The notes under the pieces are model-generated. The model ran no database searches and was not told the origin of the DNA. It saw only the letters and a list, made by a program, of their open reading frames with translations. Positions 37,701-45,541 of a stretch of 64,000 nucleotides of DNA are shown in pieces (within the stretch, counting starts at the first letter, position 1; the number at the start of each line of letters is the position of its first letter). The translations under genes and the position numbers were made by a program. Source of the DNA: Pirellulales bacterium (GTDB taxonomy: Bacteria > Planctomycetota > Planctomycetia > Pirellulales > Lacipirellulaceae); NCBI GenBank assembly GCA_022841705.1, contig JALHQZ010000001.1, positions 496,001 through 560,000 of the forward strand. The letters are read 5' to 3'.

Positions 37701-39093
37701 CAACTGGGGTCCGTGGGCCGATTCGGGCATGGCGGCGGAAGCGGGTCGCGATTCGGCAGTGCAATCGAAGGGAATGGAGTTGCTGCCGGCAGATGCTTCG
37801 CTCGAACTGCTTGGCAAACTGCTCGAAGTGCAACCATCCCAAGCAATTGTGATGGATGCCCGCTGGGAGGCGATGTCGAAACTGTTGGCCGGCCGCAAGG
37901 CGCCGCTGCTGGCCGATTTACTTGTGACCACGTCTGGCGACACCACGCGGAGCCGGGTTGACCGGGAGATGCGCGAGCGGTTAATTGCTGCACCGCCGGA
38001 AATGCGGCGCGTTGAACTAGAAGCATTTGTCCAGCAAGAACTTGCGCGGGTGATGAGCGTCGATGCCGCTCAGCTTGAAATTCAACAGCCGCTCTCGGCG
38101 TTCGGCATCGACTCGCTGATGGCGCTTGAGCTGAAAAACAATCTTGAAGCGAAACTCGACTTCACGCTGCCCATGGCGAAACTGCTCGAAAGCCCCAGCA
38201 TAGCTTCCCTGGCGCGCGATACGGCCGACCTGCTCACCGGGGGTGAAAAATCCGCCGACGAAAGTTGGGCGGCACTTATGAGACTGCGTCCGGGCGATAG
38301 TTCGCTCGAGCCGCTCTTCTTGCTCCCGGCGCTGGGGGGCGACGTGAGCTGCTACTTGCAACTGATTAAGCACTTGGAAACTCCCCGGCCATTGAAGGCG
38401 TTCCGGCCACGCGGTCTCGACGGAGAACTACCGCCGCACGACAACATGAACGAGCTGGTCACGGACTATGTGGCCGCAATTCGCGAGCGCCAGCCGAAGG
38501 GGCCCTATTATTTGGCAGGTTGGTCGACGGGCGGAATTTCCGCGTTCGCCATCGCCGAGCGATTGGAAGCTGAAGGGGAGAAGATCGCTCTGCTTGCGCT
38601 CTTTGACGCTCCGTTGCCAAGCGTCTATGCGAATGTGAACCTGGAGGACGATGTACCGTTCTTGGTTTCGACCGTGGAGTTCGCCAATCGGTTCGGCGGC
38701 CATAAAATCCGCGTCACGGCTGCTGATCTGAATCCGCTACCAACGAACGAGCGGTTTAAGTTTGTGTTTGAAGCAGCAAAATCGGCCGGGATGTTCTCCG
38801 CGAGCACGGATGTGGCGGCTGTGCAACGGTTAGTGAAAGTCGGCGAAGCGCTCATTAAAGCAACGCGTGATTACCAGCCGAAGCCGCTAATGACGACCGC
38901 TCATTTCTTCGCGCCATCGATTGCCGGCGCGCTTGTGGAAGCGGCGAGCCAGCCGTTACCTTCAGAAGAAGGCTGGCGCCAAACGGTGGGCCAAGCAATT
39001 GCCAAGCAGCGAGTCATCGGCGACCATTTCACGATGATGACCAGCGTGGGAGCCCAGCAACTGGCGCTGCAGCTTGATCAGCTGCTAAGGTAA
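31708..39093 (+). CDS. Type I polyketide synthase, one fully reducing module (KS-AT-DH-ER-KR-ACP-TE)
   Basis: This 2,461-residue megasynthase starts at ATG 31708 (MSDLATRLANLSPAQ). Order: N-terminal docking-like helix (1-30); KS with C204 in DTACSSSS and EAHGTGTPLGDP; AT with S664 in GHSIGEYAAA and HAFH, the malonyl-type motif; DH with H969 (DHQVQGSVVAPG) and D1138 (HPVLGDACLQ); a structural segment; ER with HAGAGGVG near 1632; KR with TGGLGALG near 1832, an LDD motif (GVLDDGLL) and Y1974 (QANYSASN); ACP with S2136 (FGIDSLMALE); TE with S2273 in GWSTGG. All active sites look intact. With DH, ER and KR all present, one module used repeatedly would give a saturated chain freed by the TE. It overlaps the PPTase gene tail to tail by 9 bases. 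Confidence 0.95.
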   Translation: MSDLATRLANLSPAQRALLEQRLAQKKPTAEPIAIIGMSCRFAGAPSLAAYWELIRDGREGVGEVTPDRWDINELYDPTGTQPGKMSTRRAGLVENIDKFDPVFFGITPREAARMDPQQRLLLEVAWEALEHGGWPADRAAGSNTGVFVGIGGADYAKVPVSDFDYYEKIDAHMGTGNALSIASNRISYIFDFHGPSASVDTACSSSSLAIHLAVESLRRGECTAALAGGVNAIITPETTIAFSKAHMLSPDGRCKPFDASANGYVRGEGCALVLLKKLSDAERDGDPILGVLRATSVNQDGRTSGISAPNGESQKKCIQAALDQAGLNPADIDYIEAHGTGTPLGDPIEMGALASIFKRTAPTEPPVLVTSAKANIGHTETVSGVAGLIKVLLLMQHEQTPPQLHFRELNPHIQLVGSRITIPTKSTPWPASKRRRLAGVSSFGFGGTNTHLIVEAPPNATVVAEAHERNGHAQKTEAGVKPTLLKIAGKTPLAVERQAADFAAMLADDSVRLRDVAFSANTGRNDFNNRAVVIGGSRTELIERLQAAGEGKTTAGIVRGQVQGLKRPKAALLFTGQGAQAVGMGRELFDTEPDFRAVLDQCDEALREAVGESLLDVLYPSRAETSRINETAFTQPALFAIEYAVASLWLKWGVRPEALLGHSIGEYAAAAIAGVMSLSDALRLVAERGRLMQQVTQHGSMAVLFAGEAEVRPLLAGCETQVSIAALNGPQNTVISGDSAVVAEIVAKFQQSGGGVQPLTVSHAFHSPHMDEALAAFEEFAATIAYSAPRIPIVSNLTGELITTAPTARYWRDHLRGAVRFADGMTRLVELGITQFIEVGPTASLLGMGRRCLPDYQAAWLPSLRAGQSDWKVLSESIANYYVGGGTFDWRAWSGPVSSENGTRRVLLPSYPFDRARHWYDSSSAGRRLVKGSSKDHPLLGAKLPIVGASDLFEATLSANSPAYLTDHQVQGSVVAPGAAFVEQALAAATAEFGAGQHSVEQLQVQQALFLGPDPRRVQMAIAPEASGGRTFETYSAPIDVDGAPKWLLHAAGTLKKSTADAPAPIDLAAIRATCHDPKTKTEFYDIIAARGLKYGPQFQVLAEVDRSPSEAVTRLDPSAAVRAELGRYHLHPVLGDACLQTIACTAPLERDGSYSPSTYMPVHFGSVRVLGSLAEVTGAIYCYAVRCSPDQGPSPEHYTSDAFLVDETGAVLAEMRGVRVQRVGRAADGAAERHATDWLYRIAWRNSPLPVFAGDQNLAGLWLVFADNSSTSAELLTELERRQARCLVVRAGEEFRMVAGDSPHTQFEINPRDEAHYAKLLEIAAANPAAKLAGIVSLWSLGASDAGSANSCVGSALLLTKQAARRSLKTSAGMWFVSRQSLSVTADEVLSANAAAASAIVGLARVVQNEAPDLSVRTLDLDAESKAETIVHELLAAVHQQQADLEIAYRHGERSIARLEADRALAEALGAANSGRCETPRNSPFQLRITKPGSFDALRYQPVERKSPAAGQVEFAVHAAGLNFSDVLKALGLYPGIKDEIVPLGIEASGVVTAIGPGVTRFKVGDEVMGVAPYAFGSHATSADYALVKKPRNVSHAEACTIPITFLTAYYALVNLARLQPGERVLIHAGAGGVGLAAIQIAKLIGAEIFATAGSDDKRKLLRDLGVQHVFSSRDTAFAEQIREVTNREGVDVVLNSLPGEAITASIGVLRAYGRFLEIGKIDIYQNRMIGLLPFQDNLSYFAIDLDRMLRQRPQEVEQLFADVMARFTAGDYQPLPLTEFTAEETIGAFRYMSQRKNVGKVVVSLAEKKRNDVTANASPIHKQGSYLITGGLGALGLKLAAWLAKQGAGGLVLMGRRAPNDAQCAAIREFEAAGARVHCLQADAAQSQALQEALKLLPKELPPIRGVFHAAGVLDDGLLVEMSLDRLERTWQPKLAGAMSLHTALVDQPLDFFVLFSSVATVLGSPGQANYSASNGALDGFAAWRRGQGLPATTINWGPWADSGMAAEAGRDSAVQSKGMELLPADASLELLGKLLEVQPSQAIVMDARWEAMSKLLAGRKAPLLADLLVTTSGDTTRSRVDREMRERLIAAPPEMRRVELEAFVQQELARVMSVDAAQLEIQQPLSAFGIDSLMALELKNNLEAKLDFTLPMAKLLESPSIASLARDTADLLTGGEKSADESWAALMRLRPGDSSLEPLFLLPALGGDVSCYLQLIKHLETPRPLKAFRPRGLDGELPPHDNMNELVTDYVAAIRERQPKGPYYLAGWSTGGISAFAIAERLEAEGEKIALLALFDAPLPSVYANVNLEDDVPFLVSTVEFANRFGGHKIRVTAADLNPLPTNERFKFVFEAAKSAGMFSASTDVAAVQRLVKVGEALIKATRDYQPKPLMTTAHFFAPSIAGALVEAASQPLPSEEGWRQTVGQAIAKQRVIGDHFTMMTSVGAQQLALQLDQLLR

Positions 39094-39753
39094 CCACTTC
39101 ACGGTGGCTAACAGCGGCGTCGAACTCGCGATAGCGCCGACGTAACCCTCGGGGCATACGAAGCTCGTCACCCAGCAGTTTGAAGGACTTGCAAGTTTTC
39201 GCGGATCGGTGGTCGCGCGACCCACGGTACGTTGGCTAAGGTCACTTGCAATTCCCTCACCTGTGAATTTCAGCACGGCCTCTTTGGTGGTCCAGAGTTC
39301 CAGGAACTCATGCGGCGAAATTTCGCTGCCAAGCTGGGCACGTTCCGTCGGGCTAAAGACCTTTTCGCTGAGCGTGCTCATGTGCTGCACGACGCGCAGC
39401 CGTTCGAGATCGACTCCCACTGGACCCGTGTTCGTCACGGCAATCGCCGCCAGCTCACCCGAGTGGCTGAGGTTGAACTCCAGCTTTCCTTCCCAGGGCT
39501 TAGCCAGTAACGGTTTGCCGGTTTCACCGTAAGAGAAGCGCATCGCAGCAGGTTCAACCTTTAAGTAATCGGCCAAAACTTGTCGCAGTGCGGCATGCTG
39601 AGCGGTGAACCGCCGGCGGTCTTCATCTCGCACAAAGCGCTCAGCGCGGCGAAGTTCCTGGCGGTCCAGTAAAGCCCTATTTGTCGCATTGTCCGAGCTA
39701 TCCGGATGGTATTGATTTAACCAGATGTCCAAAAAACTAGGCATAAACGTCAT
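39085..39753 (-). CDS. Sfp-type 4'-phosphopantetheinyl transferase
   Basis: This 222-residue PPTase moves phosphopantetheine from CoA to the serine of carrier proteins. The two family motifs are present: PVGVDLERL (Mg-binding aspartate and glutamate) and FLELWTTKEAVLKFTGEGI (W-x-x-K-E-A-x-x-K). FNLSHSGELAAIAV gives the upstream HS motif of Sfp-type enzymes. It ends inside the PKS stop region (9-base overlap, opposite strand) and is divergent from the FAAL gene, about 200 bases apart. This tight arrangement suggests that it activates the ACPs of the PKS, of FAAL and perhaps the discrete ACP at 45197. An ATG nine bases downstream (39744) is an equally possible start. Confidence 0.93.
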   Translation of the reverse strand: MTFMPSFLDIWLNQYHPDSSDNATNRALLDRQELRRAERFVRDEDRRRFTAQHAALRQVLADYLKVEPAAMRFSYGETGKPLLAKPWEGKLEFNLSHSGELAAIAVTNTGPVGVDLERLRVVQHMSTLSEKVFSPTERAQLGSEISPHEFLELWTTKEAVLKFTGEGIASDLSQRTVGRATTDPRKLASPSNCWVTSFVCPEGYVGAIASSTPLLATVKWLP

Positions 39754-39967
39754 GAAGCCCCAATATTACGCCCGCCAGCCGTCCCAAAATGAGAATTTTC
39801 TCGTGCGAGGGACTTCAAACAGACAGCGGCGTTACCTAAACTTACCTTTCCTCGCAAGTTCGGCTGTTCGGTGTTCGCTGCGTGCCCGCCACCTTCCCCA
39901 GGAAGACGCCCAGCCGGCTTCACCTGCTGCTGAAGATGCGGCAATTGTTCCAAGGATGCCCGAGCCC

Positions 39968-42157
39968 ATGTCGTTGTTGGAAACCACTCACCGCCGACGC
40001 ACCACCACGGCCGAAACCTTGGTGGACCTGCTACGGCAGCGCGCGGCCCGGCTCGGCAATGCCACAGCTTACACGTTTCTGCACGAGGATGGCTCGCGGC
40101 AAAGTTTGACTTACGCCGAGCTCGACGCGGCGGCTCAAACCATCGCTGCTAAGCTGCAACAGTCGCTGCTGCCCGGTGATCGAGCTTTGCTCGTGTATCC
40201 CGCCGGACTCGATTTTATCGCGGCGTTCTTTGGCTGTCTCTACGCCGGGGTTGTGGCGGCGCCAGCAACGTATCCCAAGCCACGCCGCCCGCTGCCGCGG
40301 ATGCGTAAAATTGCCGAGGACAGCGGCGCCACGGTCGCGCTGACCACCAGCCAAACGCTCGACACGATCGACTTCCAGCAGCAAGACTCGCAGGTCCGCT
40401 CGCTGCAGTGGATCGCGACCGATCGCTTGCCGCGCTCGAGCAATTGGCGACCTGTCGATATCGAGCCCGATGATCTGGCGTTCCTCCAATACACTTCCGG
40501 GAGCACCAGCGACCCCAAAGGGGTGATGGTCTCGCACGGCAATTTGCTAGCAAACCTGGAAGCGATTCGCGTGGCGTTTGGCATCGAGCCGGGGCGCGAA
40601 GAATCGCCGGTCGGTTGTTTTTGGCTTCCCGCCTACCACGACATGGGGCTGATCGGCGGCGTGCTGACTCCGCTGTACGTCGGCGGGATGAGCGTGCTGA
40701 TGTCCCCTGCTTCGTTCCTACAAAAACCGCTGCGGTGGTTGCAGGCGATTGATGAGTTTGGCGCGGTCATCAGCGGCGCTCCGAACTTCGCGTACGAATA
40801 CTGCGTGCGACGGACCACTCCGGCCGAACGCGCCTCGCTCGATCTTTCGCGCTGGCGGTTGGCGTTCTGTGGCGCGGAGCCAATCCGCGCGGAGACGCTG
40901 CAAGACTTTGCCGATGCGTTTGAACCGGTCGGCTATTCGGCTCGTGCGTTCTATCCCTGCTACGGTTTGGCCGAAACCACGCTGCTTGCTGCGGGGCCCG
41001 ATCATCGCGAGAATCCCCGCATTCTGGCGGTTGATCGCCGAGCACTCGCGGATAATATCGTCGTCCCCGCGGACGATTTGCCCGCTGATCAAACGCAAGA
41101 GCTCATCGGCTGCGGTAGCGCGCCAATTGACCATGTGCTGGTGATCGTCGATCGCGCCACGCACGCTCCACTGCCGGAAGGGCAAGTGGGCGAAATCTTG
41201 GTGCAAGGCCCTTCCGTCACGCGCGGTTACTGGCGGCGTGATGATGAAACGCGTCGCACCTTCGCCGCCAAGGTGCCGGGTTACCCTGGCCGCTTCGTGC
41301 GAACGGGTGACTTGGGCTTCGTTCTTGATGGGCAGTTGTACGTGACGGGCCGGGCAAAGGATGTCATCATTCTCCGCGGCCGCAACCACTACCCGCAGGA
41401 CATCGAACAAACTTGCCAGAGCGTTGATCCCGAGATCATGCCGGGCGCCGCATTCACCATCGAGCAAGGGGGCGAAGAGCGGTTGGTGGTGGTCCACCAA
41501 ATCTCCCGCAGTTGCCCCGCTGACGATTACGCCCGGTTGGTGAAAGAAGTTCGCGGCACGATTGTTGACCGCCATGAATTGGATGTCGAGCGAATCGTCT
41601 TCATCCGCCAAGCGACTCTTCCGGTCACCTCAAGCGGCAAGGTGCAGCGCCGCTTGTGCCGTGAAAAGTATCTGGCGGGCGAACTCAAGATCGTTCATGA
41701 GTGGCAACGGCCGAAGCCGCTCGAATGCAGCGCCAGTCACGTCGTCGCCCAGCCTCCACAAGTCGCCTTCCACAGCGGCAGCACGGCCGATGTTGATCGC
41801 GCCGCCGAACGAATCGAAGCGTGGCTCGAAAGCTGGCTGGTAGCCCGCCTCGGCGTCACCCCGGCCGAAGTCTACCGCGACCGCCCCTTCGCCGAGTTCG
41901 GCGTCGATTCGCTCACCGCCGTGGAACTAAGCCACGAACTGGAACAACAGTTCGGCGTCCCGCTGCCGCCGGTGGTCGCATGGAACTACCCCACCCCGGC
42001 GACCCTCTCCCGCTACCTCGCGGAGCAATCTTCCGCCCCCGTCGCCGCTGTTGAAGCGCCCGCCGCTGATGCTCTCGCCGATGAGGAACTGCAAAAACTG
42101 CTGGCGGAAGTTGAGCAACTTTCGGATGAGGATGCGGCGAAGCTGTTGGGCGGGTAG
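39968..42157 (+). CDS. Fatty acyl-AMP ligase fused to an acyl carrier protein (FAAL-ACP)
   Basis: This 729-residue protein activates a fatty acid as acyl-AMP and loads it on its own carrier. Adenylation motifs: FLQYTSGSTSDPKGVMVSHGN (phosphate loop, residues about 175-195), WLPAYHDMGLIGG and FYPCYGLAETTLLAAG, all in the FAAL form, then RTGDLGF and GRAKDVIILRGRNHYPQDIE. LPVTSSGKVQR carries the C-terminal lysine. An ACP follows with S648 in FGVDSLTAVEL. The last 25 residues (EELQKLLAEVEQLSDEDAAK) form a short acidic helix of docking type. FAAL-ACPs commonly prime a PKS, and the PKS next door is the obvious partner. The start at 39968 (MSLLETTHRRR) is chosen; ATG 39956 is four codons earlier. 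Confidence 0.94.
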   Translation: MSLLETTHRRRTTTAETLVDLLRQRAARLGNATAYTFLHEDGSRQSLTYAELDAAAQTIAAKLQQSLLPGDRALLVYPAGLDFIAAFFGCLYAGVVAAPATYPKPRRPLPRMRKIAEDSGATVALTTSQTLDTIDFQQQDSQVRSLQWIATDRLPRSSNWRPVDIEPDDLAFLQYTSGSTSDPKGVMVSHGNLLANLEAIRVAFGIEPGREESPVGCFWLPAYHDMGLIGGVLTPLYVGGMSVLMSPASFLQKPLRWLQAIDEFGAVISGAPNFAYEYCVRRTTPAERASLDLSRWRLAFCGAEPIRAETLQDFADAFEPVGYSARAFYPCYGLAETTLLAAGPDHRENPRILAVDRRALADNIVVPADDLPADQTQELIGCGSAPIDHVLVIVDRATHAPLPEGQVGEILVQGPSVTRGYWRRDDETRRTFAAKVPGYPGRFVRTGDLGFVLDGQLYVTGRAKDVIILRGRNHYPQDIEQTCQSVDPEIMPGAAFTIEQGGEERLVVVHQISRSCPADDYARLVKEVRGTIVDRHELDVERIVFIRQATLPVTSSGKVQRRLCREKYLAGELKIVHEWQRPKPLECSASHVVAQPPQVAFHSGSTADVDRAAERIEAWLESWLVARLGVTPAEVYRDRPFAEFGVDSLTAVELSHELEQQFGVPLPPVVAWNYPTPATLSRYLAEQSSAPVAAVEAPAADALADEELQKLLAEVEQLSDEDAAKLLGG

Positions 42158-42171
42158 TTGCGATTTACGAT

Positions 42172-43680
42172 TTAGGTTGTTAGCTTCGCAATCGCCGCGT
42201 AGCTCTCACGCAGCGCCGGATACAACCCGCGATGTACCCCCATCCCGCGGTCGTAAAACTTCTTGCGCTTCGCGTCCGGCTTGCTTTCGCTCGTCGTGCG
42301 GACCGTTGCGGCGCACGCTTCGGCGATCGACTTGAACTCGCCGCAGCCGACGGCGGCGAGCAGCGCCACGCCGAACGCGGGGCCTTCATCGGCGGCCATT
42401 GCGCTGACGGGTTGGCCGAGCACATCGGCTTGTAGCTGTCGCCAGAAGGGGCTCTTGGCGCCGCCGCCGGTGGCGCGGATTTGTTTCACCGGCACGCCGA
42501 GCTCGCGCATGATGTCGAGGCCGTCGCGGAGTGAGTAGGTGACCCCTTCAAGCACGCTGCGCACCAAGTGGCCGCGGGCGTGGGCGAGGGTCAGGCCTAC
42601 GAAGGCGCCGCGGGCCAGCGGGTCGGCGTGCGGGGTGCGCTCGCCGGAGAGGTACGGCGTGAAGAACAAGCCTTCGGCGCCGGCGGGGGTTGCTTCGGCT
42701 TCGGCGACGAGTTGATCGAACGAGGTCGCGTCTCCACCGCACAGGGCGCTGCGGAACCAGTCGAACGAACCAGCGGCGGAAAGCGTCACGCCCATCATGT
42801 GCCACTTGCCGCGCACCGCGTGGCAGAAGGTGTGCAGACGGCCGGCGGGATCGACTTCCGGCGAGTCGGCATGGCAGAAGACCACACCGCTGGTGCCGAG
42901 CGAAGTGGAGACGATGCCCTTCTTCACAACACCGTTGCCGACAGCGCCAGCAGCGCAGTCACCAGCGCCGCCGACAACCACGACATCGGGCGACAGGCCC
43001 AACTCGGCGGCGATTGCGGGGAGCAGCGTGCCGGTGGGTTCTTCAGATTCCACCACGCGCGGCAGCAGCGACTGATCGAGTTCCAACTTGCTCAGCAGCT
43101 TCTTCGACCAATCGCGCTTCACCACGTCCAGCAGCAAAGTGCCGCTGGCATCGCTCACTTCGGTGGCGAGTTCACCGGTCAGCCGGCGGCGGATGTCGTC
43201 CTTCGGTAGCAGCACGCGGACGGTCTTGGCAAAATTCTTCGGTTCATTATTGCGCAGCCACAGAATCTTCGGCGCCTGGAAACCGGTGAGCGCGGGATTG
43301 GCTACCATACCGATCAGTTTCTTCCGGCCGCCGGCGCGCTGTTCGATCTCCGCGCACTCGGCCGCCGTACGCTGGTCGTTCCACAGCAGCGCAGGTCGAA
43401 CAACTTTGTCGGCTTTGTCGAGGAACACGCTGCCGTGCATTTGCCCGGAGAGGCCGATCCCTTTTACGTCACCCGGCTTAAACTTGCCGCTCGCCAACAC
43501 AGCGGCGATGGTTTCCTTCGTCGCCCGCCACCAATCTTCGGGGTCCTGCTCGCTCCACAGCGGCTTGGGGTGGCTGCATGGGTAGCTTGCCGCGGCGTGG
43601 GCCAGCACTTTGCCCGTGGGGTCAATCGCAATGGTTTTCGTGCCGGAAGTGCCAATGTCAACGCCGAGGAAGAGGCTCAT
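42172..43680 (-). CDS. xylB: Xylulokinase
   Basis: This 502-residue FGGY-family kinase phosphorylates D-xylulose for the pentose phosphate pathway. The N-terminal phosphate loop is LFLGVDIGTSGTKTIAID. GLSGQMHGSVFLD is the xylulokinase-type substrate segment. The ATPase core follows with GGAGDCAAGAVGNG, SLGTSGVVF, FFTPYLSGERTPHADP and RATGGGAKSPFWRQLQADV. Length is typical. It stands on the minus strand inside the lipid/PKS neighbourhood, 14 bases tail to tail with FAAL-ACP. No xylose isomerase gene is nearby, so it appears functionally unrelated to its neighbours. Confidence 0.93.
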   Translation of the reverse strand: MSLFLGVDIGTSGTKTIAIDPTGKVLAHAAASYPCSHPKPLWSEQDPEDWWRATKETIAAVLASGKFKPGDVKGIGLSGQMHGSVFLDKADKVVRPALLWNDQRTAAECAEIEQRAGGRKKLIGMVANPALTGFQAPKILWLRNNEPKNFAKTVRVLLPKDDIRRRLTGELATEVSDASGTLLLDVVKRDWSKKLLSKLELDQSLLPRVVESEEPTGTLLPAIAAELGLSPDVVVVGGAGDCAAGAVGNGVVKKGIVSTSLGTSGVVFCHADSPEVDPAGRLHTFCHAVRGKWHMMGVTLSAAGSFDWFRSALCGGDATSFDQLVAEAEATPAGAEGLFFTPYLSGERTPHADPLARGAFVGLTLAHARGHLVRSVLEGVTYSLRDGLDIMRELGVPVKQIRATGGGAKSPFWRQLQADVLGQPVSAMAADEGPAFGVALLAAVGCGEFKSIAEACAATVRTTSESKPDAKRKKFYDRGMGVHRGLYPALRESYAAIAKLTT

Positions 43681-43875
43681 GGGGGCAATGCAGGGGAGGA
43701 GGTCGTGGCCGTGGATTCGCGGCGATTTTCGCCCGCAATGCCTTGTCCCGCAAGGGTTTGCGGTCCAATGAGCACCTTGTCAAACCGGCCCCGAGTGCGG
43801 TACTTTGAATGGCTTGGCTGAGCAGGGAATCCGACCTTCCCGCGGCCTAGATTTTCCCTCCCATGCCGCGACTTC

Positions 43876-45120
43876 ATGATCGGCCTGCCACCTTTCACTC
43901 AGCGCATCGTCATCACGGGGATTGGATTGACCAGTCCGAATGGCAACTCGCTGGCCGAGTATCGGGCCGCGCTCTTGGCCGGAGTGAGTGGCGTACGGCC
44001 CTACAACATTCGGTATGTGGGCGACACGCTCGCCGGCGTATGCAACTTCGACGAGCATCGCCACCAATCGAAGAAGGATCGCCGCCGCGGCACGCGCGCA
44101 GGCAGCATCAGCATCTACTGCGCACGCGAAGCGGTGCTCGACTCGGGGCTCGACTGGGAGAACATTGATCGTAGCCGGGTGGGCGTCTACCTCGGCGTGA
44201 CCGAGCATGGCAACGTCGAGACAGAGAACGAAATCAACGAGATCAAGGGCTACGACTACGACACGAGTGTGTGGTCGCACCATCACAACCCGCGTACCGT
44301 GGCGAATAACCCGGCGGGCGAGATTACACTGAACATGGGGATCACCGGCCCGCACTACACGATTGGCGCCGCCTGCGCCGCGGGGAACGCCGGGCTGATT
44401 CAAGGGACCCAAATGCTGCGGCTCGGCGAGTGTGACCTCGCCATCTGCGGCGGAGTTTCGGAAAGTATTCACACGTTCGGCATCTTTGCCGGCTTCGCCA
44501 GCCAAGGCGCCTTGGCCACGCACGAAGACCCCACCAAAGCCTCGCGGCCGTTCGACAAGAATCGCAACGGCATTGTCGTTTCCGAAGGGGGTTGCCTCTA
44601 CATTCTGGAACGGTACGAAGACGCCTGCCGCCGCGGCGCCAAGATTTACGGCGAAATCGCCGGCTACGCGATGAACAGCGACGCCAGCGACTTCGTGCTG
44701 CCGAACCCCACTGAGCAAGCCCGCTGCGTGCAGATGGCGCTCGACAAGGCGCGGCTGGAACCGAACGACATCGGCATCGTCAGCACGCACGCAACCGCCA
44801 CTGGCGCCGGCGATATCCAGGAATGCACGGCGCTGCGGAATGTCTTCGCCGATTCGCCGGACGTGCTGGTGAACAACACCAAAAGTTTCATCGGCCACGC
44901 AATGGGCGCGGCAGGAGCGCTCGAACTCGCTGGCAACTTGCCAGCGTTCACCGACGGCGTCGCCCACGCCACCATCAACGTCGATGACCTTGACCCCGAC
45001 TGCGCGCTACCCGGGCTGGTGCTGAACCAGCCGCGCGACGGCCAAGCCATCACCAGCATCCTGAACAACTCGTTCGGCATGCTGGGCATCAATTCCACTT
45101 TGATCGTTACGAAAGTGTAA
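43876..45120 (+). CDS. Discrete beta-ketoacyl-ACP synthase (FabF-like)
   Basis: This 414-residue stand-alone condensing enzyme has the KAS I/II triad: C167 in TIGAACAAGNAG, a histidine in VSTHATATGAGDIQE and a histidine in KSFIGHAMGAAG. The first histidine block (THATATGAGD) departs from the usual AHGTSTPxGD, and the region around residues 110-150 (GNVETENEINEIKGYDYD) is unlike housekeeping FabF. This suggests a specialised subfamily. A discrete ACP begins 76 bases downstream and a CrtI-like flavoprotein after that, so KS, ACP and CrtI form a compact set. It is divergent from xylB. The start at 43876 gives MIGLPPFTQRIVITGIG, the usual strand-1 position. Confidence 0.9.
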   Translation: MIGLPPFTQRIVITGIGLTSPNGNSLAEYRAALLAGVSGVRPYNIRYVGDTLAGVCNFDEHRHQSKKDRRRGTRAGSISIYCAREAVLDSGLDWENIDRSRVGVYLGVTEHGNVETENEINEIKGYDYDTSVWSHHHNPRTVANNPAGEITLNMGITGPHYTIGAACAAGNAGLIQGTQMLRLGECDLAICGGVSESIHTFGIFAGFASQGALATHEDPTKASRPFDKNRNGIVVSEGGCLYILERYEDACRRGAKIYGEIAGYAMNSDASDFVLPNPTEQARCVQMALDKARLEPNDIGIVSTHATATGAGDIQECTALRNVFADSPDVLVNNTKSFIGHAMGAAGALELAGNLPAFTDGVAHATINVDDLDPDCALPGLVLNQPRDGQAITSILNNSFGMLGINSTLIVTKV

Positions 45121-45123
45121 CTG

Positions 45124-45191
45124 GGCTGTGGGCTCTTGGCTGTTGGCTATTAGCTGATCGCCCGAGAGCCAACAGCCAACAGCCAATAGCC
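45124..45191. repeat. Inverted short-unit repeat between KS and ACP genes
   Basis: The left arm is built of GGCTGT/TTGGCTG/TTGGCTA units and the right arm of CAGCCAA/TAGCC units. Together they make an imperfect palindrome filling nearly the whole KS-ACP spacer. The right arm ends five bases before the ACP start codon. Confidence 0.65.
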
Positions 45192-45196
45192 TCCCT

Positions 45197-45448
45197 ATGA
45201 CCACCACCGACATTCGCACTGAAATTCTCGACATTCTCAGCGATATCGCACCGGACGAGGATTTGACCAAGCTTAACGACGAGGAGAACTTCCGCGCGCA
45301 GATGGAGCTCGACTCGATGGACTTCTTGGACATCGTGATGGAGCTGCGCAAGCGCCACCGTGTGCAGATTCCGGAAGATGATTACGTCCACCTCGCCAGC
45401 ATGAACAGCACGGTGAAGTACTTGGAACCGTTGATGAAGGATATGTAG
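45197..45448 (+). CDS. Discrete acyl carrier protein
   Basis: This 83-residue acidic helical carrier has the phosphopantetheine attachment serine at S40 in QMELDSMDFLDIVMEL. Housekeeping AcpP has D-S-L at this point; the D-S-M-D-F variant and the short, acidic helix I mark a specialised ACP. It follows the discrete KS and precedes a CrtI-like gene on the same strand. It probably carries the chain that these enzymes work on, and is likely charged with pantetheine by the PPTase at 39085. Confidence 0.92.
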   Translation: MTTTDIRTEILDILSDIAPDEDLTKLNDEENFRAQMELDSMDFLDIVMELRKRHRVQIPEDDYVHLASMNSTVKYLEPLMKDM

Positions 45449-45470
45449 CCGGGAGGCCAATTTCTTCGCT

Positions 45471-45522
45471 TCACGGGCTCCGCGGAGCCAGTGTCCGATA
45501 TCTCTCACGGGCTCCGCGGAGC
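45471..45522. repeat. 18-bp direct repeat in spacer
   Basis: TCACGGGCTCCGCGGAGC occurs at 45471-45488 and again at 45505-45522, each containing the palindrome GCTCCGCGGAGC. It is located between the ACP and the second CrtI-like gene. Confidence 0.65.
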
Positions 45523-45541
45523 GTCGCCCTCCCCATTCGCC

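Noticed and set aside
31708..39093. PKS as a PUFA synthase or heterocyst-glycolipid (HglE) type
   Set aside because: Tandem ACPs and the PUFA domain order are absent; a standard KS-AT-DH-ER-KR-ACP-TE module is seen instead.
45124..45191. Riboswitch upstream of the ACP gene
   Set aside because: The structure is an inverted tandem-unit repeat; no conserved riboswitch core is recognisable.
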